Below are positions 24,550 to 33,364 of a stretch of DNA of 48,559 nucleotides, piece by piece. Position numbers and translations under genes: made by a program. This DNA is from Gammaproteobacteria bacterium (GTDB taxonomy: Bacteria > Pseudomonadota > Gammaproteobacteria > Pseudomonadales > Litorivicinaceae), in contig PAHG01000002.1 of assembly GCA_002705795.1 (NCBI GenBank), forward strand, positions 1-48,559. The letters run 5' to 3'. A model generated the notes under the pieces. It was not told the DNA's origin, did not search any database, and saw only the letters and a program-made list of their open reading frames with translations. The stretch's first letter is position 1. Each line of letters begins with the position of its first letter.

Positions 24550-27240
24550 CTAGCCCAATACAATTTTTGACACTGGCATGGTATACGGCGCGGTTTCTAC
24601 AAAGGCCATATCGGCTTTGGCCTCTTCAATGATTTTCATGACTACCTCAACCAAATAGTCTAGCTCTTGTTTACTCTCTGACTCGGTAGGCTCAAATAAC
24701 ATAGCCCCGCTAAGTGAGTCGCCATAATAAACACATCCGGCGCCAACCAATGTCGGTGGATGAACTCCGTAATCAATCATCCTCTTTGCTAAATCGATCG
24801 GCTTTACACCGAGTGAAGATGCATCCATCACAAACTCATGCATACACCGACCCTCAAACGCCACTGGCAAAAACTCCTGGAGTTTCATTTTGAGATAATT
24901 AGCGTTAAGGACCGCATCCTCCGTGGCGCGTCTGAGGCCAGTACCACCCATCGTCTTTAGATAATAATACGCGCGAATCAATACCGACACGTGACCGAAA
25001 AACATCTTGATTGGCAGGATCCCAGGGTCAATCCCATCGTAAACGAGGCCCGGAGATGTAAACTTGGCAAGGAATTGTTTGACTCCGACCGGACCAGCCC
25101 CTGGCCCACCTCCACCATGTGGCGTGGAGAGGGTCTTGTGTAAATTGATATGCGCAATATCGAAGCCCATCCGGCCCGGACTGGCGTAACCCATAAGGGC
25201 ATTCATGTTTGCTCCATCATAATACGCTAGCGCACCGGCGGCGTGCGTAAGTTCTATCAGACTTTCGATCTGCGCCTCAAACACCCCAAGTGTACTTGGG
25301 TTCGTAATCATGACTACGGCGGTCGTATCATCCAGAGCAGCTTTCAGCACATCAATATCGATGAGGCCATCCGAGGTTGACGAAATAGTTTGGACAGAGA
25401 AACCACACATTGCCGCAGTGGCAGGATTCGTTCCGTGCGCCGATTCCGGAACAATTACTTTGTTACGACGCAGATGACCCTCACCTATATGATACTTCTT
25501 TGCGATCAATAGCCCTTTTAACTCACCGTGGGCACCTGCGCCAGGCGTAAGATCAATAGCATCCATACCTAACAAAAGCCCCAACATAGACTTTAACTCG
25601 TCCAAGATCGCAATCAAACCTGGCATTGATTCGGGGGATTGCAACGGGTGCAAATATTTTAACTCGGTCAACTCGGCCAGAAGGTCATTGCGCTTGGGGT
25701 TATACTTCATCGTGCAAGATCCAAGCGGATAAGAACCCGTATCGACTCCATAGTTCCGGCGGCTCAAATTAGTGAAGTGTCTTACCACCTCAATTTCTGT
25801 CGCCGCTATTGGGTGATCTTGCGCTAATCCAGTAAATTCTTCATGTATTCGATCCCGTATTTTACGAAACGTGGAGGCTCCTTGCGGACAAATTAAGTTA
25901 ACCGCAGTTATAAAAGCTACCAGATCTTCTACAGACTTGGATTCGGTAACTGAAACCAAGATCTGCCTCGCGTTGAGCCTCGTATCAGCGGCGTTCGTAA
26001 CGCCTAAGTTCACCCCTAGCTCACGACCAGCGTCAATTACAGCCAACAGGTCAGCTGCATTATCAAAAGATAACAGCAATTCAAATCCAATCGCCTTTCC
26101 GCGATCAACCGTTATCCCTTTCATTTGCGATAAAGCATCACCTAAGATTTTAGCCAACAAACATGCGCGCGTGTAACGCCATCGAATACCTCCTACCCCA
26201 TATAAGCGAAAAAAAATACAGGCTCTTAGGGCGTTTAAAGCCTGATTGGAACAAATATTAGAGGTAGCCTTGTCACGGGCCACATGCTGCTCACGATCTT
26301 CATAGACTAAAGCGAAGGCAGGCCTACCTCGAATATCGGTTACGCGACCAACTAGGCGACCAGGAAGGTAAGGTTTGAACTCATCAGACGCGGCGATCAT
26401 CCCTAAATGAGCACCACCAGCGAACATATGCAAACCCAGTGGCTGACCCTCACAGGCTACGATATCTGCGACCTTAGATACGTCAAAACCAAACTCAGAC
26501 AAACCATACGGGTGACCGGTAGCAATGATGTAGAGCTCTGGAAAGCTTTTCACCGCCCGGACATATGACTCGAAATGACTGTGTAAAGCAAGTGTCCCGG
26601 GCAACTCAAAAACAACAGACGACACATCTCCGCAAAAATCGGCTAGCAAGCCAAGCAGATCATCCACACTATCGAAGGTATGGCAGGTAGCGTCAGTGGC
26701 AAAGCAATATGTCTCCAGTACCGCCCGACTGCCGTAGGAAACTGAAGACTGAACAAATACGCGTTTTTTATTTGGCGACTTTTTAAACGTCATCAAGACC
26801 GCCTCAGCGAGAGCAGTAGCTCCATCGTAGTGTCCGCAAGTCACCACAGCGAGGCCTGTAAGCTCTTGAATTGAAGACTGAAATTCATAGAGCGCTTGCA
26901 ACAGACCCTGGCTCATCTCAGGCTGATAAGGCGTATAAGCGGTCAAAAATTCTCCACGAGAAACGATTGCATCAATCACGCTGGGCACGGCGTGGTCATA
27001 ACAGCCATTACCCAAGAAACAGGAGCTATTCAGTGCTGTGGAGTGACCGGAAACCTGACGCAGGACTTTCTTCGTAAGAGACCGCTCATCTAATCCCTCC
27101 CCGAAAAACTCAAAATCTTTGAGGACTGCCTGTCGCACATCTTCAGGAATTATGGAAAATAACTGAGACGCATCCGATAACCCCAAGTATGACAGGATGT
27201 CATCTCTATCGGAATCCAACAAACCTAATAAGTCTCGCAA
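24550..27240 (-). CDS. Fused glycine decarboxylase (GcvPA-GcvPB), orphan P-protein
   Basis: A PLP protein of about 896 residues. Residues ~1-450 match the GcvPA (subunit 1) type: FLGNGCYDHAVPSVI and TAYTPYQPEMSQG. Residues ~460-896 match GcvPB (subunit 2): GSYPLGSCTMKYNPK, ESAHGTNPATAAM, YYDGANMNAL and the Schiff-base Lys in INLHKTLSTPHGGGG (K702). The two-subunit type is normally split, so this is a natural fusion. It catalyses glycine decarboxylation with transfer to a lipoyl H-protein in the normal pathway, but no gcvT, gcvH or lpd gene is nearby. I use TTG at 27240 (AAGG eight bases upstream); a TTG at 27249 is possible. It is the first gene of the operon with asnB and the ligase. Confidence 0.92.
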   Translation of the reverse strand: MRDLLGLLDSDRDDILSYLGLSDASQLFSIIPEDVRQAVLKDFEFFGEGLDERSLTKKVLRQVSGHSTALNSSCFLGNGCYDHAVPSVIDAIVSRGEFLTAYTPYQPEMSQGLLQALYEFQSSIQELTGLAVVTCGHYDGATALAEAVLMTFKKSPNKKRVFVQSSVSYGSRAVLETYCFATDATCHTFDSVDDLLGLLADFCGDVSSVVFELPGTLALHSHFESYVRAVKSFPELYIIATGHPYGLSEFGFDVSKVADIVACEGQPLGLHMFAGGAHLGMIAASDEFKPYLPGRLVGRVTDIRGRPAFALVYEDREQHVARDKATSNICSNQALNALRACIFFRLYGVGGIRWRYTRACLLAKILGDALSQMKGITVDRGKAIGFELLLSFDNAADLLAVIDAGRELGVNLGVTNAADTRLNARQILVSVTESKSVEDLVAFITAVNLICPQGASTFRKIRDRIHEEFTGLAQDHPIAATEIEVVRHFTNLSRRNYGVDTGSYPLGSCTMKYNPKRNDLLAELTELKYLHPLQSPESMPGLIAILDELKSMLGLLLGMDAIDLTPGAGAHGELKGLLIAKKYHIGEGHLRRNKVIVPESAHGTNPATAAMCGFSVQTISSTSDGLIDIDVLKAALDDTTAVVMITNPSTLGVFEAQIESLIELTHAAGALAYYDGANMNALMGYASPGRMGFDIAHINLHKTLSTPHGGGGPGAGPVGVKQFLAKFTSPGLVYDGIDPGILPIKMFFGHVSVLIRAYYYLKTMGGTGLRRATEDAVLNANYLKMKLQEFLPVAFEGRCMHEFVMDASSLGVKPIDLAKRMIDYGVHPPTLVGAGCVYYGDSLSGAMLFEPTESESKQELDYLVEVVMKIIEEAKADMAFVETAPYTMPVSKIVLG

Positions 27241-27777
27241 ATTAAACAACCTTAAAATAATAATTACGGACGCATAAAATTTCTAAACGATCCTAACTCA
27301 CCTACCTATATTCACCGAGCAGCGGCTAGCAGGATTGCTTCAGCCCCTGTTGCCTCAAGAACTCTCGCAAAAATATCAAGATTAATCTGGCAATGTACTG
27401 AATGTTCCGGACAGTACCTCACAAATGCATACAGTTACATCCTATTCTCGCAACATTCCTCAATCGTAAGAACATAACTGAATGAAAGAAGCTTTACCCC
27501 CTCGAACATCCCGCGCAACACAAAGAGGGGCGAATTAGTGCAAGAAATGATACTAGAAAAAGTTAATTGATACCTTGACCAGTACTAGCAAACTACTGAG
27601 AAATTCCACTCATATCAGGAATCCTCCGGGTAATCTTGTTGAGGACATTGACTAGCGCTCTAAATTTTATTGGCATCCAGAGGGCGATGTGATCAAGTCT
27701 TTGGTCCTAATTAAGTAGCTCGACTGCCCAAGGAGACCGCGAGATACAAAAAAATCTTAAAGCTCTGATTACTTTGG
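27241..27777. other. 537-base gap between the aldolase and the glycine decarboxylase
   Basis: Should contain the promoter of the gcvPAB-asnB-ligase operon. I see no glycine riboswitch core, no terminator and no transposon end. One 36-codon frame (27312-27422, minus) reads like the tail of a protein and is listed separately. The rest has no recognisable content. Confidence 0.4.
27312..27422 (-). pseudogene. Short protein-like frame, possible gene remnant (36 aa)
   Basis: A GTG-led frame stops at 27312. It reads as an amphipathic protein tail (LDIFARVLEATGAEAILL, then AAAR). An in-frame stop lies four codons upstream of the GTG and no ribosome binding site is seen. The composition looks coding, so it may be the surviving end of a deleted gene next to the glycine decarboxylase. 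I do not recognise the family. Confidence 0.25.
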
Positions 27778-28611
27778 CTACTTCTGACTGCGTGCCACGA
27801 CAGCATTCACGCACTGGATCAACCGCTTATGATCAGCCTGAATTTGAACTGAATCCCTTGAGAGTAACGTTTCCTCAAACTCACGAAGGGATGCTATTTC
27901 TCGCTCGAAATTAGTCGTAGATAGTAGGTCTCCTATAGTCTTACTCCGGCGATGAAAAGTACGAGAGAGAATTACCGAGGAAGACCCTAACCGCATGTGT
28001 TCAGCCAAAACCAGAGATCCGGGCACCAATCCCTCGTCCATTCGTGCGATACCACCGAATCCGAACGGAACTTTTACTTGATCACACGCTGTTGCTAACT
28101 TCTCGACGGTTCCATCGGCCAAAAGCTCAAACATAAAGTTGAGGCCCAGGGCTAAGTGAAGATCATTTAGCCCAAAATAAAACTCGGCAATATTCTCAAC
28201 TTTGACAATGCTGTCGAAACTTTTAACCGCTCCCACAGTCTCTACCAAAGGAATGATTTTTACGCGCCCATCCACCAAAGAAACGAACTCACTCAACTCA
28301 TCTGCTGTTTCAAACATGGGTAGCATCAAAATGTCAGCGCCAGCAGAAATTGCTTCGTCCACTTCTTTTTCGGTCCCACCGAACATAGGATTAACCCGCA
28401 CCAAAAGCTCGGCGTTTCCGACCACGGCCCTCATGTGATGGACGTCTACCAGGGTATGGCGACTAACAACAGTATCCTTGTGACCCTGCCGTTCCTGTTT
28501 CCCGTTTATCTCTAAATCTACGAAAATACGATCCGTACCACACACCACGGCATGGCGAGCGAGTTCTGGGTCATTGCAAATAAACATAAGTTTTAGCTTT
28601 GTCGAACGCAC
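27778..28611 (-). CDS. HpcH/HpaI-type aldolase (citrate-lyase-beta superfamily)
   Basis: A 277-residue TIM-barrel protein. The family features are RIFVDLEINGKQERQGHKDT near the N-terminus, LVRVNP, ADILMLPMFE and IIPLVETVGAV, where the metal-binding Glu is expected. The superfamily catalyses Mg-dependent aldol or Claisen cleavage/condensation with pyruvate, oxaloacetate or malyl-CoA-like substrates. I choose the GTG start giving MRSTKLKLMFICND because an AAGAAGA purine run precedes it; a TTG at 28644 is possible. It is separated from the following operon by 537 bases. It might make a hydroxy-acid for glycan decoration, which is inference. Confidence 0.85.
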   Translation of the reverse strand: MRSTKLKLMFICNDPELARHAVVCGTDRIFVDLEINGKQERQGHKDTVVSRHTLVDVHHMRAVVGNAELLVRVNPMFGGTEKEVDEAISAGADILMLPMFETADELSEFVSLVDGRVKIIPLVETVGAVKSFDSIVKVENIAEFYFGLNDLHLALGLNFMFELLADGTVEKLATACDQVKVPFGFGGIARMDEGLVPGSLVLAEHMRLGSSSVILSRTFHRRSKTIGDLLSTTNFEREIASLREFEETLLSRDSVQIQADHKRLIQCVNAVVARSQK

Positions 28612-29108
28612 TCTTCTTCTTTGACTATCTTTTAATGTCGACAACTAACACCTCTGTCAGTATTTATTTGCTTGATCAGATCCCAATTAAGCCGCCTATA
28701 CTGAAATTCAAAACCGACGTAAAAATTTTTATAGAGCATTTGTTTAATGGATTTGTGGCTGGCCACGAATATCACACCTGAAACGAGAGTAGAGGATAAT
28801 ATTGATAACGAGGAGATAACATCGCAGAACAGATGCAATTCTCATTAATCTAAGTACGCCTGCGTTGATTAAAACCATTAATCTAATATCCTTCAGGCTT
28901 CAAGAAGATTTTCACTGCAGACGAGCACCAATGATAGATCGGACACCTAACCATTTAAATGTCTGATTATTTATCGGAATGTAGCCACGAATAACAATGC
29001 GATGTGCTTATAGCAGAATATTGAGCCTAATCCTTGAACCATTACATAAAAACTTTGAAGTCACCATTGAAGGTCAAAAGCTAGTCTCATCACTTGTCAG
29101 TCAGCCGA
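28612..29108. other. About 500-base gap downstream of the O-antigen ligase
   Basis: Contains the upstream region of the aldolase. One short minus-strand frame (28632-28838, TTG start, one hydrophobic stretch) is open but has no recognisable features. An 11-base direct repeat is listed separately. I find no tRNA, terminator or mobile-element end. Confidence 0.35.
28843..28886. repeat. Two 11-base direct repeats, 33 bases apart
   Basis: CATTAATCTAA occurs at 28843-28853 and again at 28876-28886, start to start 33 bases, about three helical turns. The second copy overlaps an imperfect dyad (GATTAA, five bases, TTAATC). This could be a regulator site upstream of the aldolase, or coincidence in A/T-rich DNA. 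Confidence 0.3.
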
Positions 29109-30362
29109 TCACTCTGGAATTTTTCCGAAAGGTGGTGTTTCCACGTATTTCATCTCATTTAATGACAATAGGAACAGTGGCGTCAAAATCCAGAAAATTC
29201 TTCCCTCGACCAGACTACTGAAGTGCCCATTGAAAAAGCTTGTAGCTGATATACCAAGAAGGATGCTCATACCAAAAATACTTATGAAGGTCAGTTTAAA
29301 TCCCAACAAAAGACTCGCCAGAAAAAGTAAAAAGATTCCTAATCCAACCAACCCGAATTCCGCAGCTATATGCAGGTATTGCTGATGCGGATCACTAGAC
29401 CGCTTTGCTCTCCAACCCGTTGCTTTTGCTTGCGCAACCTTGCCGTAGTCATCTTCGAAGGAACCGGCACCAGAGCCCAAGAGAGGCTTATCACCGATCA
29501 TATCTAAGGTGTTATCCCACATAACGATCCTTACCCCCATCGATGAAAACTCAGGATCCTGCCGACCATCGGTCACAGAAGCTATTTCAGACAGAGCATT
29601 TTCAAATCTGTCCGCGGTCGTGGGCACCAACAAAATAAGAGTGACAAAGGTCAATCCAATGGACGTGGTAAGGAAAAGCCGGTATTTGGGAATCGCTATC
29701 CAAGAAAAACAGCATAAGCCGACCATGGTAAACAAATATCCGCTACGACCAGTTGAACTGAACACGGTGACCAGGAGGAATAACGCAGCTACTGACATTA
29801 GGATTCTTGATCTGCCGGGCAGCTCTGAAAAATTAGTACCTAACAAACACAATATGGCCAAGGAGGACAGTCCAAGGTATATCCCCTGTACCACGTCACT
29901 TCTCATTATGACCGCTGGACCCTCGTACACGTCATTTAGTAAACCAATCACCCAAACCGCAACCGCGCAGGCGACCCCAAAGATAGATATCACTCGGAGC
30001 ATAACTATTTTGAAATCATCGGAGACCAATGCCATCACCAAGAAGAAAAGAAAAATTTTGCGCCATGAAACAACCTCATGTAAGCGCGCATCAACGGACG
30101 CATCGCCCCAGAAAGTGCTCAGGACTATCCAGAAAAAAAATGCTAGGAGAATCTTTGCCGGCAAATAGGTCTTACAGCTTGAAATAATTGTCTTCCTAAG
30201 ATGGGACGAGGATGCGACAACAAGTATCAAGAGAAACTCGACAAGGTTGACGAGCGCTGGCGAGAAAGTGATTACCACTAGTTCGATTAGTAGCAACACC
30301 CGCGCCGCCTCGGTGGCTGAAACACGTTCACCTATGGACCTTAGGGGGATATTAGCCCGCAC
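29109..30362 (-). CDS. O-antigen ligase / polymerase family membrane protein (WaaL/Wzy_C-like)
   Basis: A polytopic protein of 417 residues with about ten hydrophobic segments. The large periplasmic loop has GVRIVMWDNTLDMI, GSGAGSFE and SSDPHQQYLHIAAEFGLVG, the H-x-x-Y-L-type motif of O-antigen ligases. It would join the polymerised or single-unit glycan to lipid A-core, or polymerise it. The correct start is GTG at 30362: GGAGG lies six bases upstream and the GTG shares one base with the upstream stop (TAGTG). An ATG at 30425 would overlap the glycosyltransferase by 64 bases. Confidence 0.88.
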   Translation of the reverse strand: MRANIPLRSIGERVSATEAARVLLLIELVVITFSPALVNLVEFLLILVVASSSHLRKTIISSCKTYLPAKILLAFFFWIVLSTFWGDASVDARLHEVVSWRKIFLFFLVMALVSDDFKIVMLRVISIFGVACAVAVWVIGLLNDVYEGPAVIMRSDVVQGIYLGLSSLAILCLLGTNFSELPGRSRILMSVAALFLLVTVFSSTGRSGYLFTMVGLCCFSWIAIPKYRLFLTTSIGLTFVTLILLVPTTADRFENALSEIASVTDGRQDPEFSSMGVRIVMWDNTLDMIGDKPLLGSGAGSFEDDYGKVAQAKATGWRAKRSSDPHQQYLHIAAEFGLVGLGIFLLFLASLLLGFKLTFISIFGMSILLGISATSFFNGHFSSLVEGRIFWILTPLFLLSLNEMKYVETPPFGKIPE

Positions 30363-31096
30363 TAATCGCCTCCGAAAAATTTGAAAATAAATCTCGGTAG
30401 TGTCTGACGACGAAGACGGTTCCAATGATAGCGAAGTTTAAGATAAATCGTGCCATGCTTAGCTCGGCTTGCATCGAGCGCGGTATCAAACATTCCGGTA
30501 ATTGAACCCTGGGTGGCCAGTGGTCTAGAAAACCAGTAGTGCCGTATGCCTAGATCCTGATCCATTAGTTTGATCTGATGATCAGCCTGGCGATCAATTT
30601 TATGAGATCCCAGCCAATCTAGGCGACGTTCGCAACCATGACGGTCCAATAGATAGGCCTCGGCAGTGCTGAGGTACTGCTCGATGAGCTCATCGTCTTG
30701 CTTCAGAAAACGATCATCAATCTTATTATCGGCCCCGCCAAGAAAGATGAGCCAACCCGGGCTCAGGTTCTGTAGGAGCTCTAAAACTCTCCGGAAGCTC
30801 TCCTCAAACGTGTCAAATAATAGGACGTCGTCCTCGAGTACCAGACAGACATCGGCCTCTGTATCCAAGAATCGACGCTGTGCCTCGAAGTGCTTAAGAA
30901 CGTTAGAGATACTCTTGGGGGACATATCACCATCCACACCAGCACAAGCAGCTTCAGATAACTCGTCGGCATCATGATCCCAAATATATTCGAACTTAAC
31001 ACCCAGTCTTTTCTCGAGACCAGCCATATGAGCGTGCCGATCGATGAACGTTTTTACGGTCACGACGTAGACCGGGATTGATTCAAGAGAATTCAT
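30362..31096 (-). CDS. Glycosyltransferase family 25-like (LPS biosynthesis)
   Basis: A 244-residue soluble protein. The start IPVYVVTVKTFIDRHAHM and the motif VCLVLEDDVLL (EDD, metal/nucleotide binding) are typical of GT25 LPS glycosyltransferases, which usually add galactose or glucose. STAEAYLLDRHGCERRL in the middle resembles the acceptor-side block of the family. It is coupled to the ligase by a one-base overlap and follows the GT4 gene by 6 bases. Confidence 0.85.
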   Translation of the reverse strand: MNSLESIPVYVVTVKTFIDRHAHMAGLEKRLGVKFEYIWDHDADELSEAACAGVDGDMSPKSISNVLKHFEAQRRFLDTEADVCLVLEDDVLLFDTFEESFRRVLELLQNLSPGWLIFLGGADNKIDDRFLKQDDELIEQYLSTAEAYLLDRHGCERRLDWLGSHKIDRQADHQIKLMDQDLGIRHYWFSRPLATQGSITGMFDTALDASRAKHGTIYLKLRYHWNRLRRQTLPRFIFKFFGGD

Positions 31097-31102
31097 TGGA
31101 TG

Positions 31103-32143
31103 CTAAACCGAAACGTCATTATAAATTAAGGTTTCATAGTACGCCGCCACATCTGCCCATGTCTCAAATCTAGGCCACTGGCACGGGACCCGGCTTACGG
31201 ACTCCACAGCGGCATCAACCCACCGGGATACCGAGCCGTCAAGCTCCATCACAGTCAACCCATCATGGCTGCTCTCCGCTGCCCCGACCTGATCGCTGAC
31301 CAGCGCCCGACAACCGCTAGACAACGCCTCGATGACAACCATGCCAAAGGGCTCAGAGACCGCGGGGTGGATTAGCAAATCATATTCCTCGAAAGGTATG
31401 TATGTTTGGTAGCCCTTAAAGTTCACAAACGGACAGTTTAGTTGGCTTGGTACATCTGTCGACGCTACACCGAACACATCGAACTGAACTGAACATTTTC
31501 TACTGAGGCCCTCGCAAATCCTCATCGCCTTACGGAGCCCCTTACGCTCCCACTCTTTGCCCACAAATAAAAGTCTGATTACGTGGCCGCATTCCTGGAA
31601 GTCTTTCGGGATCAATGCACGCAACGCGGGGTAGGCTGGGGCCATCATACGATCCCGGCTTCTTGGGTATTGATCAAGAAGTTGCTTGCCGATCATCCTA
31701 GACACCGGGACAACCTTCTGCACGCTCGCACCACATAATTCACGGTCCTCTACATCGAGCCAATAATTAACCCTCGGGGAATATCGTTTGTACCAAGGCA
31801 AGCCGGCAGCCTTCTTCATCGGCGGTCCATGAAAGGTGGTGACGTGATGCCATGCGGTTCGTTCATGAGAGTGGATTATTGACTTGATCAGCCCGGGTCT
31901 ACTCTGGAAAACGTGATCAATCCGCCTATTAAACTCTCGCATCGCCTTCCAGCGACGCCGTTGAAACGACTTGGGAACGAGAACCAGCTCGATCGCAGGA
32001 TCAGGTTGACCCTCACATTCTTCACAAACGACGACGACCTGGTAACCCAATCGGATCAATTCGTGAGAAAGGAACCATACGTACGACTCCATTCCCCCGA
32101 CACACCCAAACCTGCGGACAACTTGGACGACCGACCTAGACAT
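31103..32143 (-). CDS. Glycosyltransferase family 4
   Basis: A 346-residue GT-B enzyme. The N-terminal acceptor domain has GGMESYVWFLSHELIRLGY, and the C-terminal Glycos_transf_1 domain has RLLFVGKEWERKGL and SEPFGMVVIEALSSGCRALV with the E-x7-E pattern. GT4 enzymes retain configuration and use UDP- or GDP-sugars. I use the ATG at 32143 rather than the TTG three bases earlier. It probably adds a residue to the outer core or repeat unit. Confidence 0.9.
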   Translation of the reverse strand: MSRSVVQVVRRFGCVGGMESYVWFLSHELIRLGYQVVVVCEECEGQPDPAIELVLVPKSFQRRRWKAMREFNRRIDHVFQSRPGLIKSIIHSHERTAWHHVTTFHGPPMKKAAGLPWYKRYSPRVNYWLDVEDRELCGASVQKVVPVSRMIGKQLLDQYPRSRDRMMAPAYPALRALIPKDFQECGHVIRLLFVGKEWERKGLRKAMRICEGLSRKCSVQFDVFGVASTDVPSQLNCPFVNFKGYQTYIPFEEYDLLIHPAVSEPFGMVVIEALSSGCRALVSDQVGAAESSHDGLTVMELDGSVSRWVDAAVESVSRVPCQWPRFETWADVAAYYETLIYNDVSV

Positions 32144-32176
32144 CAAGACCCATTTAATCTTTTTCGCTGGTTTTTT

Positions 32177-32382
32177 AGATACTTTCTGCTCTGCATCTTC
32201 TGATTCCGTTAAGTATCTGTTATCTCTTTATTCTGTTTGCCGGCTGCTCAAGGGTTCCCCAACGCATCATCGTCAGTTATGCCAAGCACAACGACGAAAT
32301 CATCCACCATTGGTCGTACAGACAAAATCAATTCTTTGAAAGGTGCCTTTCGCCGCTTGTCGAGCAGATTCTGACTCGCTAA
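32177..32382 (+). pseudogene. Open plus-strand frame with a lipobox-like segment but no start codon
   Basis: One plus frame is open for 68 codons and ends with TAA at 32380-32382, overlapping the epimerase stop by four bases. It contains a hydrophobic run ending FILFAGCS, which resembles a lipoprotein lipobox, followed by a polar, protein-like stretch (SYAKHNDEIIHHW). No ATG, GTG or TTG occurs before the hydrophobic run. Other frames over the same bases also look protein-like, so this may be a decayed gene or chance. Confidence 0.22.
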
Positions 32383-33263
32383 TTTTTATCGGTCGGGTCT
32401 ATCCAATTTCGTTCTCGCATCAACTCGATATAACGGTCAATCGACATCTGGGCGCTCCACCCGAGGGCTCTGGTTTTATCTGTAACCAAGTCGGCTGAGA
32501 GACGGTTCCCCCGTCGTTGTTCAAGCATTTCGACTTCTCCGCCAAATAGCTGGGCTATCTCTAGGACCGAATACGATTTATCGTGTCCTATACCAAACTC
32601 GTCACCGTACCCATCGGAAGCGATCCGCATTAGCGCATCAACAACGTCACCGATAAAAGTGAAATTTCGTCTCTGGGTGCCCGGACTCACAACCCCAAGG
32701 GGCTCACCGCGGCGCATTTTCTCGGTGAATAGGGCTATCAAGGTCGCATATTTTCCCGTCCGAATCTCACGCGGCCCATAAACATTATAAAAATAAGTAA
32801 TAGCGTACGTTAATCCAAACCATGATCCGTAGTTTATTACTAGCTCGGTATTCGATGCCTTTGTCCAGCCATACGGAGACTGAGAACGACCCAGTCCTCC
32901 ATCACCAAACTTTGTACTGCTTCCAGCGTACACTAACTTACAAGCGTATTTTCGGCAGAATTCTAGTACCGCAAACGTACCTACTTTGTTTGATTCCAAG
33001 ACCAACTCAATGTCAGAAAAACTCTGCTCGACACGCGAATATTCACCCAAGTGAAAAATCAGATCCGGAACATCGGGTATAAGGTCAGCTATATGGGAGG
33101 TGTCACCCTCGACGTACTTTACCCCCGGAACGTGGTTGGTTATGTTTCCTGTCGAGTAGTTATCAAGAGACGTAACCTCATTACCGGTGGCCAGCGCCTC
33201 GCAAAGGTGGCTACCGATAAATCCCGCGCCTCCCGTAACTACGATTTTTTTCCCTTCTATCAT
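32379..33263 (-). CDS. NAD-dependent nucleotide-sugar epimerase/dehydratase (extended SDR)
   Basis: A 294-residue protein with Rossmann motif VTGGAGFIGSHLCEAL near the start, a DNYSTG block (NAD ribose Asp), AGSSTKFGDGG and the catalytic YGWTK. NVYGPRE and NFTFIGDVV are typical of UDP-glucose 4-epimerase and related enzymes. It is near the short end of the family. GGGG lies about five bases before the ATG. It likely prepares a donor sugar for the neighbouring glycosyltransferases; the exact reaction is not readable. Confidence 0.88.
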   Translation of the reverse strand: MIEGKKIVVTGGAGFIGSHLCEALATGNEVTSLDNYSTGNITNHVPGVKYVEGDTSHIADLIPDVPDLIFHLGEYSRVEQSFSDIELVLESNKVGTFAVLEFCRKYACKLVYAGSSTKFGDGGLGRSQSPYGWTKASNTELVINYGSWFGLTYAITYFYNVYGPREIRTGKYATLIALFTEKMRRGEPLGVVSPGTQRRNFTFIGDVVDALMRIASDGYGDEFGIGHDKSYSVLEIAQLFGGEVEMLEQRRGNRLSADLVTDKTRALGWSAQMSIDRYIELMRERNWIDPTDKN

Positions 33264-33364
33264 ACGACCCCGACCTCACATTTTCGCATGATCAAATAAT
33301 AAGCAGAACTCACTAGCTATACTGCCTAAGGTACGGTTCGGTGAAAAAACGTTACGGGGCGACA

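Noticed and set aside
27241-27777. Glycine riboswitch upstream of the glycine decarboxylase gene
   Set aside because: The conserved aptamer core (paired GGAGAG and CCGAAGG-like blocks) is not seen on the minus strand, and no expression-platform hairpin is visible.
29509-30168. 219-codon open frame on the plus strand
   Set aside because: It lies entirely antisense to the O-antigen ligase gene, has low-complexity composition and no family features; a shadow frame.
30363-30425. Upstream ATG start for the O-antigen ligase
   Set aside because: A GTG at 30362 has an excellent GGAGG six bases upstream and a one-base overlap with the previous stop.
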